The notes: generated from the sequence alone by a model not told the origin. DNA of 64,000 nucleotides from Natribaculum breve (GCF_023008585.1 NZ_CP095390.1:434001-498000), one strand, 5' to 3'; counted from the stretch's first letter, positions 27,039 to 36,925 are shown. Program-made: numbers and translations.

Positions 27039-28523
27039 ATGACCCTGCACGTGACGAACACGTTGACGGGCGAAAAAGAGCCGTTCGAGCCACAGGACCC
27101 CGAGAACGTCTTGCTCTACTACTGTGGCCTGACGGTCTCCGACCCGCCCCACCTCGGCCACGCCAGGTCGTGGGTCCACGTGGACGTGATGCACCGCTGG
27201 CTCGAGTACCTCGGCTACGAGGTTCGACACGTCGAGAACTTCACGGACGTCAACGAGAAGATCGTCGCCCGCATCGGCGAGGACGACCTGGGCGAGAGCG
27301 AGGCCGACGTCGCCCGGACGTACATCGAGCGGACGCTGGCCGACATGCGCTCGCTGAACCTGCTTCGAGCGGAGGTCTACCCGCGCGTCTCCGAGCACAT
27401 TCCGGAGATCGTCGAGATGATCGAGACCTTAGTCGAGAAGGGCTACGCCTACGAGTCCAACGGATCGGTCTACTTCGACGTGACCACCTTCGAGGAGTAC
27501 GGCAAGCTCTCGAACCAGGACCTCGAGGAGATCGAGTCCCAGGGCGACCCCGACGAGCGCGCGGAGAAACGCCACCCCGCGGACTTCGCGCTCTGGAAGG
27601 CCGACGGCGTCGACCCCGACGCGGTCCACGAACACCGCCACGAGGGCGTCTGTGGCCACCCACCAGAGGGGCAGACCTGGGACTCCCCGTGGGGCGAGGG
27701 CCGACCGGGCTGGCACATCGAGTGCTCGGCGATGAGCACGACTCACCTGGGCGAGACGCTCGACCTCCACGTCGGCGGTCGCGACCTCGTCTTTCCCCAC
27801 CACGAAAACGAGATCGCCCAGAGCGAGGCGGCGACCGGCCAGGAGTTCGCGAAGTACTGGCTCCACTGCGAGCTGTTCCAGATGGACGACGAGAAGATGT
27901 CCTCGAGTCTGGGCAACTTCGTCACCGTCGACGACGCCGTCGAGCAGTGGGGGACGAACGTCCTGCGAACGTTCCTCACGGCGGGGTCGTACAACAGCCA
28001 GCAACTCTACAGCGACGAGACGATCGCCGAGGCCGAAGAGCGATGGGAACGCCTCGAGCGCGCCCACGAGCGCGCGACGGCGGCACTCGACTCGCCGGAC
28101 GCCCGGACGAAACGCGAAGACGACGACCTCCGCGAGACCGTCGCCGACGCTCGCGAGGCGTTCGTCGACGCGATGAACGACGACTTCAACACCCGCGAGG
28201 CCCAGTCCGCGCTGCTCGAGGTGGCGACGGCGATCAACCGCCACGAGGAGGACGCAGGCGAGTACGATTACCGCGGCCTCCGGCGGGCGGTCGAGACGCT
28301 CGAGGAGTTCGGCGACGTGCTCGGCCTGACGTTCGACGGCGAGACGACCGGCGACGTCTCGCTGGCCGGCGACGTGGTCGAACTCGTCCTCGACGTGCGC
28401 GAGGAAGAACGGGACGCTGGCAACTACGAACGTGCCGACGAGTTGCGCGACGAACTCGAGGCCCTCGGCGTCGAGGTGCAGGATACCGACGAGGGACCGA
28501 CCTACCGGCTACCGGGTCGGTGA
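27039..28523 (+). CDS. cysS: Cysteinyl-tRNA synthetase
   Basis: The 494-aa class I synthetase charges tRNA(Cys). It has the HIGH-type motif HLGH at residues 38-41, a zinc-site Cys in YYCGLTVSDP (C29) with further ligands in IECSAMST and HHENE, and the KMSKS-type loop DEKMSSSLGN near residue 285. A DALR-like helical domain and a short C-terminal domain (YERADELRDELEALGVEVQD) complete the protein. The start at 27039 gives the usual MTLHVTNTLTGEKE. The gene follows palindrome copy B by 58 bases. Confidence 0.95.
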   Translation: MTLHVTNTLTGEKEPFEPQDPENVLLYYCGLTVSDPPHLGHARSWVHVDVMHRWLEYLGYEVRHVENFTDVNEKIVARIGEDDLGESEADVARTYIERTLADMRSLNLLRAEVYPRVSEHIPEIVEMIETLVEKGYAYESNGSVYFDVTTFEEYGKLSNQDLEEIESQGDPDERAEKRHPADFALWKADGVDPDAVHEHRHEGVCGHPPEGQTWDSPWGEGRPGWHIECSAMSTTHLGETLDLHVGGRDLVFPHHENEIAQSEAATGQEFAKYWLHCELFQMDDEKMSSSLGNFVTVDDAVEQWGTNVLRTFLTAGSYNSQQLYSDETIAEAEERWERLERAHERATAALDSPDARTKREDDDLRETVADAREAFVDAMNDDFNTREAQSALLEVATAINRHEEDAGEYDYRGLRRAVETLEEFGDVLGLTFDGETTGDVSLAGDVVELVLDVREEERDAGNYERADELRDELEALGVEVQDTDEGPTYRLPGR

Positions 28524-28655
28524 GTGTCTGGTACGAAAACAGAAGTAATACACTTCAAAATTTGTAGAAAAGCTCGAGTGAGCTCGAACCACGACTTCGC
28601 TCGAGCAGCCGACCCGTTTCTCCGTACCGATCGACGAGGTACTGACGGACTGCTG

Positions 28656-28735
28656 ACACTACCGGACAACAGTCAGTGACTACTCGATCGCGTCTCGAGT
28701 GCGATCGACGGCTGAACCGTGTTGTCCGGCAGTAC
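28656..28735. repeat. 80-bp REP-like palindrome, family 2
   Basis: Terminal arms CACTACCGGACAACA and TGTTGTCCGGCAGTA flank the inner inverted repeat CTCGATCGC/GCGATCGA. It lies between cysS and the lipoprotein gene. A TGA at 28654-28656 precedes it, but no recognised gene ends there. Confidence 0.9.
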
Positions 28736-28782
28736 GAGCCAAAGCCACGAAGCTTATAGGGCCGAACGGATTCGGCACGTGT

Positions 28783-29469
28783 ATGAATCGACGACGGTTC
28801 GTCGCGACGCTCGGGGCAGGCAGTGTCGTCGCCTCTGCTGGCTGTCTCGGAAGTCTGATGGACGACCTGACGACGTTCGCGTCGACGCCCGCGACGGTCA
28901 CCGAGGACGCACTCGAAGCGGCCGACTACGAACATAAAGGGACCGAGGAGATGGTCGAAACGCGCGAGTTCGCCAGCGAGACAGTCGAGGTGACGAACTA
29001 CATCAGTCAGTACCACCGGACGGTCGAGTTCCCGGGGGCCGGCTCCATCGAGGCGGCCGTGTTCGCGACGATCACCTCGCCACAGGTCGGCGTCGCGGGA
29101 AAGGACTTCAACCCGCTCGACAAGAGGGACGACGACGAGATCGTCGAACTCATCCAGGAACAGTACGAAAAGTTGCAGATCGACGGCAGCGTCGGCAACC
29201 GCGACGTCGCGACGCTCGAGCAGTCGGCGTCCGTCACGACTTACGAGGGCCAGGCCGCCCTCGCAAGCGACGTCGCACCCGACTCGAGTGACCTCTCGCT
29301 GCTCGACGGAACCGTCTCCGACCTGACCGAACTGGACGTCCTCGTCGACGTCGCCAAGTTCAAACACGGCGGCGATCACGTCGTCATCGTCGGCGTTTAT
29401 CCGGATCACGTTCCGGCAGAGTCAGAGCGCGTCACGACGCTGATCGAGGGGCTCGAACACGAAGCGTAG
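28783..29469 (+). CDS. Tat-exported lipoprotein, DUF6517-like
   Basis: The 228-aa product starts MNRRRFVATLGAGSVVASAGC. The twin arginines at 3-4, a short hydrophobic stretch and the lipobox SAGC (Cys20-21 region) mark a Tat-exported, lipid-anchored surface protein. The mature part (TPATVTEDALEAADYEHKGTE and ...TTLIEGLEHEA) fits the DUF6517 family of haloarchaeal extracellular proteins of unknown function. A TATA-like AGCTTATAGG lies about 27 bases upstream. Confidence 0.83.
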   Translation: MNRRRFVATLGAGSVVASAGCLGSLMDDLTTFASTPATVTEDALEAADYEHKGTEEMVETREFASETVEVTNYISQYHRTVEFPGAGSIEAAVFATITSPQVGVAGKDFNPLDKRDDDEIVELIQEQYEKLQIDGSVGNRDVATLEQSASVTTYEGQAALASDVAPDSSDLSLLDGTVSDLTELDVLVDVAKFKHGGDHVVIVGVYPDHVPAESERVTTLIEGLEHEA

Positions 29470-29544
29470 CGACGCCTATCCTGTAGTGCTGGCACGAACC
29501 GAGAGCCGTGTGCCGGTTCTCGACGACGATCGAAAAGAGACGAG

Positions 29545-30606
29545 TTACGAGAGTCCGAGCGCGGTCGCGATCGACAGCCCGCTCGCGAGCGCGCCGACGA
29601 GGTAGCCGCCGATCGCACCACCGTTGAGCAGCGGGAGGCCGGCGTGGGCACGCCCCTGCAGGACCATGTACATGAGCACGAGCAGGCCGGCGATCGTACC
29701 GACGATCGCGCCCAGTGCCGGCACGTTGAGCGCGATTCCCGGCACGTCGATCGTCGTCGCGTCGACGAAGTACGCCGCACTCGCGACCAGGATCGTCGGG
29801 ATCACGGCGTCACCGAGGCCGATGAACAGCGCGTCCCGCTCGAGGTCGCCTTCCGCGCTCTCGTCGTCGGTCGATTCGTCGCGCGCTTCGTCGACGGCTT
29901 CGTGCGTTCCGTCGCCTTCCCCGTCGGTCGCCGGCCGATCCGATTCGGCGTCGTCCCGTCGCTCACCCGACCCGTCTTCGATGACGCCGTCGGTGCTCTC
30001 GGTCGAGAGATACGAGTACGAGAGCGTCGTCGGGACGACGAAGACGACCGGGATCTTGAGGTCCATCACGCCCTGAGCGAGACTCAGCATGTGTTTCGTC
30101 TTGTAGACGCTGATGGCGTCGTAGACGGCGAGGACGGCGAGCAAGACGAGCGCCGGCAGCAGGCCGAAGCTGATCCCGAAGAGGCCGGCCGCACCGGCAC
30201 CCATCAACACCCCGGCGAGGTCGATGACGTACCACTCCGGGTAGACGAGGAGGCCGACGCCGACGGACAGCGCGGCGAGAGCCGCGACGACGTTCAGGCC
30301 ATCGTACGTGACCGTCGGCGGGACGACCTCGCCGAAGACGAACCACGCGAGCATCACGCTGACCCCGATGATCAGCCCGCGGATGAGGATCTGGCCGCCG
30401 AACTTGAAGGCGGCGAGCATGAACGCCGTCGCGACGAGGATGATCCCGAAGTAGACCAGACTGTTCGTCGGATCCTCGGGATCCTCGACGGCCTGGTACT
30501 CCGCCTCGTGGAAGGGCTCGACCAGCGCGAGCGCGCCGAGCTGGACGGCGAGAAACAGGAGGACCGTCACGCAGACGGCGACGACGATCCGGGTCCGATC
30601 GTTCAT
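29545..30606 (-). CDS. Presenilin-family intramembrane aspartyl protease
   Basis: The 353-aa product has about nine hydrophobic helices and the two catalytic aspartates of presenilin/SPP homologues: YDAISVYKTKHM in the sixth helix (Asp about residue 164) and GLGDAVIP in the seventh (Asp about residue 254). A GLPLLNGGAIGGY segment near the end occupies the position of the PAL motif but is not a perfect PAL. An acidic loop of about 70 residues (Glu/Asp/Ser-rich) lies between the catalytic helices, as in archaeal PSH. Substrates are unknown. Confidence 0.86.
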   Translation of the reverse strand: MNDRTRIVVAVCVTVLLFLAVQLGALALVEPFHEAEYQAVEDPEDPTNSLVYFGIILVATAFMLAAFKFGGQILIRGLIIGVSVMLAWFVFGEVVPPTVTYDGLNVVAALAALSVGVGLLVYPEWYVIDLAGVLMGAGAAGLFGISFGLLPALVLLAVLAVYDAISVYKTKHMLSLAQGVMDLKIPVVFVVPTTLSYSYLSTESTDGVIEDGSGERRDDAESDRPATDGEGDGTHEAVDEARDESTDDESAEGDLERDALFIGLGDAVIPTILVASAAYFVDATTIDVPGIALNVPALGAIVGTIAGLLVLMYMVLQGRAHAGLPLLNGGAIGGYLVGALASGLSIATALGLS

Positions 30607-30686
30607 GCCACGGGGTTGACGGTCCGACCGTATTGGTGTTGCGCTCTCCGATTTGTCGCCACCGGATCGTCGCCCGCCGTCGCCCG

Positions 30687-30914
30687 TTATCTCGCGTAGA
30701 GCGTCGAGCTAACCAGTCCTGGAAGATGTACGTCGTCGTCGGGCGTGACCGCGAGGTACGGCCTGTCGACCGGTCCGAAGACGTCGACGACGCGGCCGAC
30801 CTCCTCGAGCGAGTCGTCGAGAACGATCGTCCCGACGTCGGCGTGGTCGTCGTCGTCCGACCGGACGACGGCGAGTCCCTGCGCGGTCCGGACGACCTGG
30901 CCGACCCGGTACAT
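30687..30914 (-). CDS. gar1: H/ACA RNA-protein component Gar1
   Basis: The 75-aa beta-barrel protein begins [20 protein letters not shown] and continues with VGTIVLDDSLEEVGRVVDVFGPVDRPYLAV, the classic Gar1 core that supports Cbf5-catalysed pseudouridylation. The ATG at 30914 overlaps the SRP19 stop by one base plus TGA (ATGA), a pairing conserved in haloarchaea. The downstream extension ends with HLPGLVSSTLYAR. Confidence 0.9.
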   Translation of the reverse strand: MYRVGQVVRTAQGLAVVRSDDDDHADVGTIVLDDSLEEVGRVVDVFGPVDRPYLAVTPDDDVHLPGLVSSTLYAR

Positions 30915-31195
30915 CACTCTCGCATCGCGACGACGTACGCCGCGACGGCCTGGACGAGGTCGTTTTTCGTCGAGTCCTCCGCCCCGCGGACGACGACCCG
31001 GCCGCGTTCGCGCCACGGTTCTCGGGAGTAGGACTTCTCCCGCTCGATCGTGGCGTCGTAGCCGATCTGCTGGACGGCTTTCGCGATCTCGTCGACCGTC
31101 GGCTCCTCGACTGCCAGGTCCTGTGGCACGCGCCGTCCCTCGGCCCGCGAGAGGCTCGCATCGAGATAGGCGGGCCAGATGACGTTCTCGACCAT
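30914..31195 (-). CDS. srp19: Signal recognition particle 19-kDa protein
   Basis: The 93-aa protein binds 7S RNA and assembles the archaeal SRP. Diagnostic motifs are [28 protein letters not shown] and, further on, the ERGRVVVRG strand. Length fits the family (about 90-100 aa). The start at 31195 gives [12 protein letters not shown]; upstream codons are not conserved. It is followed with a four-base overlap by gar1, so the two are translationally coupled. Confidence 0.93.
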   Translation of the reverse strand: MVENVIWPAYLDASLSRAEGRRVPQDLAVEEPTVDEIAKAVQQIGYDATIEREKSYSREPWRERGRVVVRGAEDSTKNDLVQAVAAYVVAMRE

Positions 31196-31250
31196 GCGCC
31201 AACCTGTGCGGTCAGGCGAGTAAACGCTTTTCAAAACGAGACGGTTCGAG

Positions 31251-32390
31251 TTACCGACGCCGGGCCAGCAGTCCCAGGGCCGCGAGCACCGCGGCGGCGG
31301 CGACCGGGACGCCGAAGCCGGGGAGCGCATCGTTCTCGTCGCTTTCTGTCCCCTCCTCGTCGCTCCCGTTTTCGCTTTCGTTCTCCTCACCACCTTCGTC
31401 GGCTCCGTCGGTGGTCGAATCGGTATCCTCGTACTCGGAATCGAGTTCCGCGAGGTCGTCACTTATCGACTCGTACGCCTCCGGGTGGACCGTCTCGAGG
31501 AGCTGTTCGGCCGCGAAGACGACGTTCGGGCCGGGCTGACTGAAGTCGTTGTTGTCCACGGCGGCGAAGTTCTCCTCCTGGTAGGCCGTCGTCTCGTGGA
31601 CGGCCTCCGATACCTGCGGCTCGTCGAAGCTGTCGCCGTAGACGATCCACTCGGGATCTTCTTCGACGACGACTTCCTCGCTGATGATACCCCACCCGTC
31701 GATTTCGGCGGTCGCGGCGACGTTCTCGAGGCCAGCAGTCAGCATGATCTCGTGTTGGAAGGTGCCGTTTCCGGCCGTGTAGCCACCACCCATCGGGTAA
31801 TACGCGAGCGAACGATCGTCGTCGTCGACTGCGGACTCGAGCAGGTCGAGTCGCTGATCCATCCAGTCGACGGTCTCTTGGGCACCGGCACATTCGCCGG
31901 TCAGCTGGCCGGTGACGGCCACGTTGTCGCGGATGTCGTCGAGCGATTCGGCTTCGTGGAAGTAGTAGACCGTCAGACCGAGATCGCGAAGTTGATCGAC
32001 GGTCTCCGGGTCGATGACGTGCGCCGCGAGAACGACGTCGGGCTCGAGTTCGACGACGGCCTCGGTGTCGATTTCGAAGCCGTCAGCGGCCGTGACGTCG
32101 GTCCGTTCGCCGGTCTGGAGGTCCTCGGTCGGGGCGGTTAGCGGCATCCCGACGACGTCGTCGCCGGCACCGATTTCGAACGCCGTCTGGGCGTCGCTGG
32201 CTCCCAGTGCGACGATCCGTTCGGGCGGTTCCTCGAGCGTTATCTCCTCGCCGGTCGCGTCGGTCAGGGTCAGTGGGTACTCGCAGTCGCGTTCTCCTTG
32301 CGCGGCGGCCGCGTTATCGGCGGCAGCCAGCGGTGTGACGGCCCCGGTCGCGACCAGCGTAGCGAGCAAAACGATCAGTAACTTTCGCAT
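31251..32390 (-). CDS. btuF: Corrinoid ABC transporter substrate-binding protein, PGF-CTERM anchored
   Basis: The 379-aa protein has an N-terminal signal ([24 protein letters not shown]), a PeripBP-type (BtuF/FecB-like) domain with [18 protein letters not shown] and [12 protein letters not shown], and an acidic Ser/Thr/Glu linker followed by the PGF-CTERM anchor ([24 protein letters not shown]). It would be anchored in the cell surface and deliver a corrinoid or metal chelate to BtuC. The divergent btuCD genes make a B12 role most likely; a heme or siderophore ligand remains possible. It is the only anchoring-signal protein of this type in the window. Confidence 0.88.
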   Translation of the reverse strand: MRKLLIVLLATLVATGAVTPLAAADNAAAAQGERDCEYPLTLTDATGEEITLEEPPERIVALGASDAQTAFEIGAGDDVVGMPLTAPTEDLQTGERTDVTAADGFEIDTEAVVELEPDVVLAAHVIDPETVDQLRDLGLTVYYFHEAESLDDIRDNVAVTGQLTGECAGAQETVDWMDQRLDLLESAVDDDDRSLAYYPMGGGYTAGNGTFQHEIMLTAGLENVAATAEIDGWGIISEEVVVEEDPEWIVYGDSFDEPQVSEAVHETTAYQEENFAAVDNNDFSQPGPNVVFAAEQLLETVHPEAYESISDDLAELDSEYEDTDSTTDGADEGGEENESENGSDEEGTESDENDALPGFGVPVAAAAVLAALGLLARRR

Positions 32391-32452
32391 CGAATACTCG
32401 GTCCGTGACACTCCAACAAATATTTGACTAAAGCAAGCGAGGTTGTCAATCG
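32391..32452. promoter_or_regulatory. btuF/btuC divergent promoter region
   Basis: This 62-bp divergent interval must drive both genes. The self-complementary CAAATATTTG (32417-32426) is its centre and offers a TATA-like sequence in both directions, 27 bases from each start. Confidence 0.65.
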
Positions 32453-33550
32453 ATGGAGCGACCAGCTCGGATCGTCGCGTGGTCGGGGGCACTAATCGCC
32501 CTCCTCGTCGGCGTCGTCGTCGGCAGTGCGGCGATCGGTTCGGTGCGGATCGATCCGGTGACCGTCGCGATGGCAGCGCTCAACGCCGTCGTCGTTCCGG
32601 CGGGCGTCTCGGTCGGTCCGACGACGATTCCCGTCTTTGGATGGACCGTGTCGGTCCCGACGCTCGAGTACGCGTCGGTGTTCGCCTTCGACGTCCCCGA
32701 GACACACCAGATCATCGTCGCCGACGTCCGGCTACCCCGGATCGCCCTCGCGGCGACGGTCGGATTCGCGCTCGCTGCCGCCGGAGCCGTGATGCAGGGC
32801 TTTTTCCGCAACCCGCTCGCCGATCCGTCGATCATCGGCGTCTCGACGGGTGCGGCCGCCGGGGCGGTCGCCGCGATCGCGTTTCCGGCGATCGCTCCCT
32901 TCGAGAGCCTCCACCTGTCGGCGTTCGTGGGGGCGGTCGCGACCGCGTTTCTGGTCTACGCCATCGCCACCGAGGGCGGTCGAACGCCGGTCGCGACCCT
33001 CCTGCTGGCCGGCGTCGCGATCCAGGCGTTTCTCGGCGCGATGATCTCCTACATGCTCGTCCACAGCGGCGACAGTCTCCGACAGGCGGTCGTCTGGATG
33101 ATGGGCCATCTCAACAACAGCACCTGGAGCGACGTCGGTTTCGCCCTTCCAGTGACGATCGTCGGCGTCGCCGCCCTCGGTGCGTTCACACGCGAGATGA
33201 ACGTCCTCCTGCTCGGCGAGGAGGACGCCTACCACCTCGGCGTCGACGTCGAACGGACGAAACTGCTCTTGCTCGTGATCGCGAGTCTCGTCACCGCCGC
33301 CGGCGTCGCCGTCGCGGGCGTCATCGGCTTCGTCGGCCTCGTCGTCCCCCACGTGATGCGCCTGATCGTCGGCCCAGATCACCGTATCTTGCTGCCCACG
33401 AGCGCCCTCGCGGGTGCGTCGTTTCTCGTCGCGACCGACACCCTCGCCCGGGCGGGTCCCGCCGAGGTTCCCGTCGGCATCGTCACCGCCGCGTTCGGCG
33501 CGCCCTTCTTCCTGTACTTGCTCAAACAGCGGGAGGTGCACGCGCTGTGA
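32453..33550 (+). CDS. btuC: Corrinoid ABC transporter permease
   Basis: The 365-aa FecCD-family permease has about ten transmembrane helices. Family marks are [24 protein letters not shown], the [19 protein letters not shown] helix and the [23 protein letters not shown] cytoplasmic loop that docks the ATPase ([13 protein letters not shown]). It pairs with btuD by a four-base overlap and with the divergent btuF. Homologues transport cobalamin, heme or iron siderophores. Confidence 0.92.
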   Translation: MERPARIVAWSGALIALLVGVVVGSAAIGSVRIDPVTVAMAALNAVVVPAGVSVGPTTIPVFGWTVSVPTLEYASVFAFDVPETHQIIVADVRLPRIALAATVGFALAAAGAVMQGFFRNPLADPSIIGVSTGAAAGAVAAIAFPAIAPFESLHLSAFVGAVATAFLVYAIATEGGRTPVATLLLAGVAIQAFLGAMISYMLVHSGDSLRQAVVWMMGHLNNSTWSDVGFALPVTIVGVAALGAFTREMNVLLLGEEDAYHLGVDVERTKLLLLVIASLVTAAGVAVAGVIGFVGLVVPHVMRLIVGPDHRILLPTSALAGASFLVATDTLARAGPAEVPVGIVTAAFGAPFFLYLLKQREVHAL

Positions 33551-34836
33551 TCGACGTCGACTCGCTCTCGGTGGCCTACGGCGACGTCCCCGTCCTGGAG
33601 GACGCGACGTTCACCGTCGAGTCCGGCGAGTTCGTCGGCCTCGTCGGCCCGAACGGGGCCGGAAAGACCACGCTCTTGCGTGCGATCAGTGGCGTCCTCT
33701 CCCCGGATCGAGGCACCGTCCAGATCGACGGGGTCGCCATCCACGACCTCTCCTCGCGGGAGTCGAGCCGACTCGTCTCGGTCGTCCCGCAGGACACCCA
33801 CCTCTCGTTTTCCTTCGACGTCCGGGACGTCGTCGAGATGGGACGAACGCCACACCGATCGCGATTCGCGCCGCCGACGCCGGACGACCGCGCCCTCGTC
33901 GACGACGCACTCGAGCGGACCCGTACCGCCCGGTTCGCCGACCGGCCGATCGACGAGGTCAGCGGCGGCGAGCGCCAGCGCGTCCTGCTGGCACGGGCGA
34001 TCGCCCAGGACACGCCCGTCGTTTTGCTCGACGAACCGACGGCGAGTCTCGACGTCAACCACCAGATCGAGACGCTCGAGCTCGTCTGCGACCTCGTCGC
34101 CGACGGTAAAACGGCGGTCGCGGCGATCCACGACCTCGACCTCGCCGCACGGTTTTGCGACCGGCTGATCGTCCTCGCGGACGGCACCGTCCTCGAGCGC
34201 GGGCCGGCCGACGAGGTGCTGACCGCCGACGCCATCGCGCGGGCGTTCGACGCGACCGCAGCCGTGACGACGAACCCGGTGACGGGAACGCAGACCGTCA
34301 CCGCACTCTCGAGCGACCACGACCCCGGCGACGGCGACGACCTCGAGACGCCCGACCGCGTCCACGTCCTCGGCACGGGACCGACGGCGGCGGGCGTCGT
34401 CGCCCGACTGGCGGCCGCCGGCGTCGACGTCTCCGTCGGCCCCGTCTCGAGCGGTGACGCCGCGGCGACGACGGCACGGCGACTCGCGGCCGACGTACTC
34501 ACCGTCGAACCGTTCGCTTCGCTGTCCCAGGAGACGCTCGCCACCCTCGACGACCACCTCTCGGACGCCGAGGCGACGGTGCTCGCGGACCTCGAGGTCG
34601 GGACGGGGAACCAGCTCGTCCTCGAGTCACTCGCCGAGGAGTCGGGACTAGTCGTCGTCGAAACGCGCCCGTTCGACGAGCGAAATTACGCAGGGTCGCG
34701 TGCGAAACGACTGTACGACGACCTCCGACGACGGGGCCGCGAGGCGACGCCGGAGGAGCTACTCGAGGCAGTCGCCCGGATAGACCCGACAGGGGACGAG
34801 CGGCCTCGCCAGCCCCTCGAGTCGGACGACGACTGA
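33547..34836 (+). CDS. btuD: Corrinoid ABC transporter ATPase with C-terminal extension
   Basis: The 429-aa protein starts at GTG 33547, overlapping the btuC stop (GTGA). Walker [10 protein letters not shown] is at 34-42, the signature VSGGERQRV near 140 and Walker [13 protein letters not shown] near 160. After about residue 255 there is a 170-residue extension beginning [26 protein letters not shown] and ending with a helical [28 protein letters not shown]. It resembles a Rossmann-like domain and is found in haloarchaeal BtuD. Its role is unknown. TGATAC follows the stop, but no palindrome. Confidence 0.9.
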   Translation: MIDVDSLSVAYGDVPVLEDATFTVESGEFVGLVGPNGAGKTTLLRAISGVLSPDRGTVQIDGVAIHDLSSRESSRLVSVVPQDTHLSFSFDVRDVVEMGRTPHRSRFAPPTPDDRALVDDALERTRTARFADRPIDEVSGGERQRVLLARAIAQDTPVVLLDEPTASLDVNHQIETLELVCDLVADGKTAVAAIHDLDLAARFCDRLIVLADGTVLERGPADEVLTADAIARAFDATAAVTTNPVTGTQTVTALSSDHDPGDGDDLETPDRVHVLGTGPTAAGVVARLAAAGVDVSVGPVSSGDAAATTARRLAADVLTVEPFASLSQETLATLDDHLSDAEATVLADLEVGTGNQLVLESLAEESGLVVVETRPFDERNYAGSRAKRLYDDLRRRGREATPEELLEAVARIDPTGDERPRQPLESDDD

Positions 34837-34878
34837 TACGGAAGCCGAAAAAGCGGTCGGGAGCGCCCGGCAGATCGA

Positions 34879-36261
34879 TCAGCGCGACGTGTCGTGCGTC
34901 GCGACGACCACTTCGGTGCCGTCGCGCTCTGCGATCACCTGGATCGTGTCGCCAGGCTCGTAGTCGCCGTCGGCAGCCGAGAGCGTGACCGTCGAACCGG
35001 CTGTCGCCTCGAGGTCGTCGATCTCCGTGACGCCGCTGGCACCGAACACCACGATCCGGACGTCGTCGGCGTTCGCGACCGACGTCACCGTCACGGAGAC
35101 TTCCTCGGGCGTCGCCTCGTCGATGGTGACGCCGACCTGCGGAGTCGGACTCGCGCTCTGGCCGAGGTCGAGGACGAACGCCCCGACGACTGCCGGGACC
35201 GGAAACGCACCGACGAGTAGTAGCGCCGCCGGGTCAACGGCGGCGGCGTCGGTCGCCACCGCCTCCGGGTCGAACGCCAGCGAGATCTGGACCTGTCGGC
35301 CGTCGCCGGTCACCGAGAGTTCCTCGAAGTCGTCCGCGTCGACGTCGGGGGCGTCCATCAGCATCGTGTCGATCAGCGACTCGACGGCGTCGGCGTCGGC
35401 GGCGTCCTCGCTCTCGTACCGGAGCACGACGTCGGCCGTGACCCGGTCGTCGTCCGTGACGTCGGTCGCGGAGCCGACGGCGGCGAGTTCGCCGATCATC
35501 TGGCCCTCGATCCGACCACTTCCCCCGTCGAGGCCGAGCGCCGTCGGATCGAGTTCGACGCCGGACACCGAGAGACCGTCGGATTCGAGGGCGTCGACGA
35601 TCGCCGCAGCGTCGTCGCTCGCGTCGTAGTAACTCGAGTCGGCCGAGGCGTGTTCGTCGATCAGCGTCGTGACCGCCGCGGCGGGTTCTGCGTCGGTCCC
35701 CTGGATCGCACCGAAGAGGACGGCGTCGTCGCGCAGCGCCATCCCGCCGCGCATTCCGTCTTCCTCGAAGGCGTACACCTCGTAGCCCTCGTAGGTCTCT
35801 CGTTCGACGTCGTCTTCGGAGAAGTCCTCCTTGCTCTCGAGTTCGTCGACGAGGGCCTCGACGTCGAACGTGCCGGTGAGCGCGATTCCGCCGCCGAACG
35901 CACCGGCGTCCATCTCCGCCGTCCCGAACGCGATGGCGGTGGCCCGGTCGTACTCCTCGAGGCCGTCGAGGTCTTCGAGTTGCTCGACCTCCTCGTCGAA
36001 CTGGCCGTACTCGCCGTCGAGTTCCTCCTCGAAGAGGGTTTTCGCTCGCGCGACGTCGACGCTGGTGAACATCGTGACGTCGGGGTCGAAGAACTCCGCC
36101 GGGTCGTACAGCCAGGCGGTGTAGTCTTTCTCGACCTGGCCGTCGCCTTTCTCGTCAGTCTCGCCGGGTGTTCCGTCGTCCAGACAGCCAGCGAGTCCAC
36201 CGAGTGCGGCGAGGCTCGCGCCGAGTGCACCTCGTCGGAGGAACTGTCGTCTCGATTCCAT
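34879..36261 (-). CDS. Tat lipoprotein with C-terminal pilin-like module
   Basis: The 460-aa product starts MESRRQFLRRGALGASLAAL with a lipobox LAGC at Cys26. Residues 45-340 form an acidic alpha/beta region of unknown type, with an internal repeat-like pattern (DVEALVDELES..., VESLIDTMLMD...). Residues 345-367 are hydrophobic and read PAVVGAFVLDLGQSASPTPQVG, closely resembling the end of the archaeal type IV pilin H-domain. The rest (to 460) is a beta domain of the pilin kind (VSVTVTSVANADDVRIVV). The combination with a Tat lipoprotein leader is odd. Palindrome copy C ends 20 bases upstream of its start. Confidence 0.78.
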   Translation of the reverse strand: MESRRQFLRRGALGASLAALGGLAGCLDDGTPGETDEKGDGQVEKDYTAWLYDPAEFFDPDVTMFTSVDVARAKTLFEEELDGEYGQFDEEVEQLEDLDGLEEYDRATAIAFGTAEMDAGAFGGGIALTGTFDVEALVDELESKEDFSEDDVERETYEGYEVYAFEEDGMRGGMALRDDAVLFGAIQGTDAEPAAAVTTLIDEHASADSSYYDASDDAAAIVDALESDGLSVSGVELDPTALGLDGGSGRIEGQMIGELAAVGSATDVTDDDRVTADVVLRYESEDAADADAVESLIDTMLMDAPDVDADDFEELSVTGDGRQVQISLAFDPEAVATDAAAVDPAALLLVGAFPVPAVVGAFVLDLGQSASPTPQVGVTIDEATPEEVSVTVTSVANADDVRIVVFGASGVTEIDDLEATAGSTVTLSAADGDYEPGDTIQVIAERDGTEVVVATHDTSR

Positions 36262-36280
36262 ACCGTCGAGTCGAACAGTT

Positions 36281-36360
36281 ATACTATCGGACGTAACTGT
36301 GTGAAGATTTTCGCCACCCCGGGACGGCGAGAATCTTTCACGACTTACGTCCGGCAGTAT
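36281..36360. repeat. 80-bp REP-like palindrome, family 1 copy C
   Basis: It matches copies B and D except for one T in place of C (GATTTTCGCC). Here it is upstream of a gene, not at a stop. Its left end on the minus strand reads GATAGTATAA and could form the TATA box for the lipoprotein gene, centred about 23 bases from the ATG. Confidence 0.93.
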
Positions 36361-36562
36361 TAGTAAAAATGAATTCCGATTCGAAATCATGAGAGTCGGG
36401 TTCAGACGGACGGGTGACATCGACGACGCGCCCACACCCTCCCCAGCCGGTTCGCTCGCTCGCTTCGCTCACTCGCTCACCCCTCGCACGACGTAGAGCC
36501 GCGGCTCACACGTCGTTCGCCGCGACTCGGCGCGCGCCAGCGCGGTCAGCACGTCGGAGCCG
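36361..36562. other. Intergenic region with low-complexity tract and hairpin
   Basis: No gene is seen. The region contains a CGCT/TCGCT-type low-complexity tract (about 36451-36480) and an interrupted hairpin: ACGACGT (36488-36494) with ACGTCGT (36510-36516), enclosing GAGCC/GGCTC. This may be a terminator for the HxlR gene, whose stop lies 47 bases to the right. Confidence 0.5.
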
Positions 36563-36925
36563 CTAGTCGTCTCCGGCGAACTCGTCCGTCTCGAGCCACT
36601 CGTCGGCCCAGCAGGCGATTTCGTCGAAGACCGGGGCGAGCGACTCGCCTTTCTCGGTGAGGCTGTAGTAGGTCGCGACGGGGGCGTCTTCCTCGAGTCG
36701 GCGGTCGACGAAGCCCGTCTCGCCGAGGTCGTCGAGGACTCGCGAGAGGGTCCGGGCGTTCGCGCCAGTCGATCGCTTGAGTTCGTTGAATCGGCGCTCG
36801 CCGTCGCCGAGTTCGTGGAGGACGATCAGTCGCCACTGCGAGCCGATCTGTTCGATCGATTCGACGACCGGGCAGGCGTCGATGGGGGCCTCGTCGGGAC
36901 GGCTTTCGGACGGTTCCAGTGACAT
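36563..36925 (-). CDS. HxlR-family winged-helix regulator
   Basis: The 120-aa product contains the HxlR signature: CPVVESIEQIGSQWRLIVLHEL (Cys18), then GERRFNELKRSTGANARTLSRVLDDLGETGFVDRRL and YYSLTEKGESL. Such regulators bind DNA as dimers and often sense redox or aldehydes through the N-terminal Cys. Target genes are not visible. The start at 36925 was chosen over an upstream in-frame ATG because family members begin about 15 residues before the Cys. Confidence 0.9.
   Translation of the reverse strand: MSLEPSESRPDEAPIDACPVVESIEQIGSQWRLIVLHELGDGERRFNELKRSTGANARTLSRVLDDLGETGFVDRRLEEDAPVATYYSLTEKGESLAPVFDEIACWADEWLETDEFAGDD

Noticed and set aside
28524..28655. Possible short gene or gene remnant after cysS ending at TGA 28654-28656
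   Set aside because: The frame has protein-like runs on both strands but no start, family motif or sufficient length to support a call.
36420..36562. TCGCT-rich tract as a CRISPR-like or satellite array
   Set aside because: Units are too short and irregular, with no spacers; it looks like ordinary low-complexity haloarchaeal intergenic sequence.
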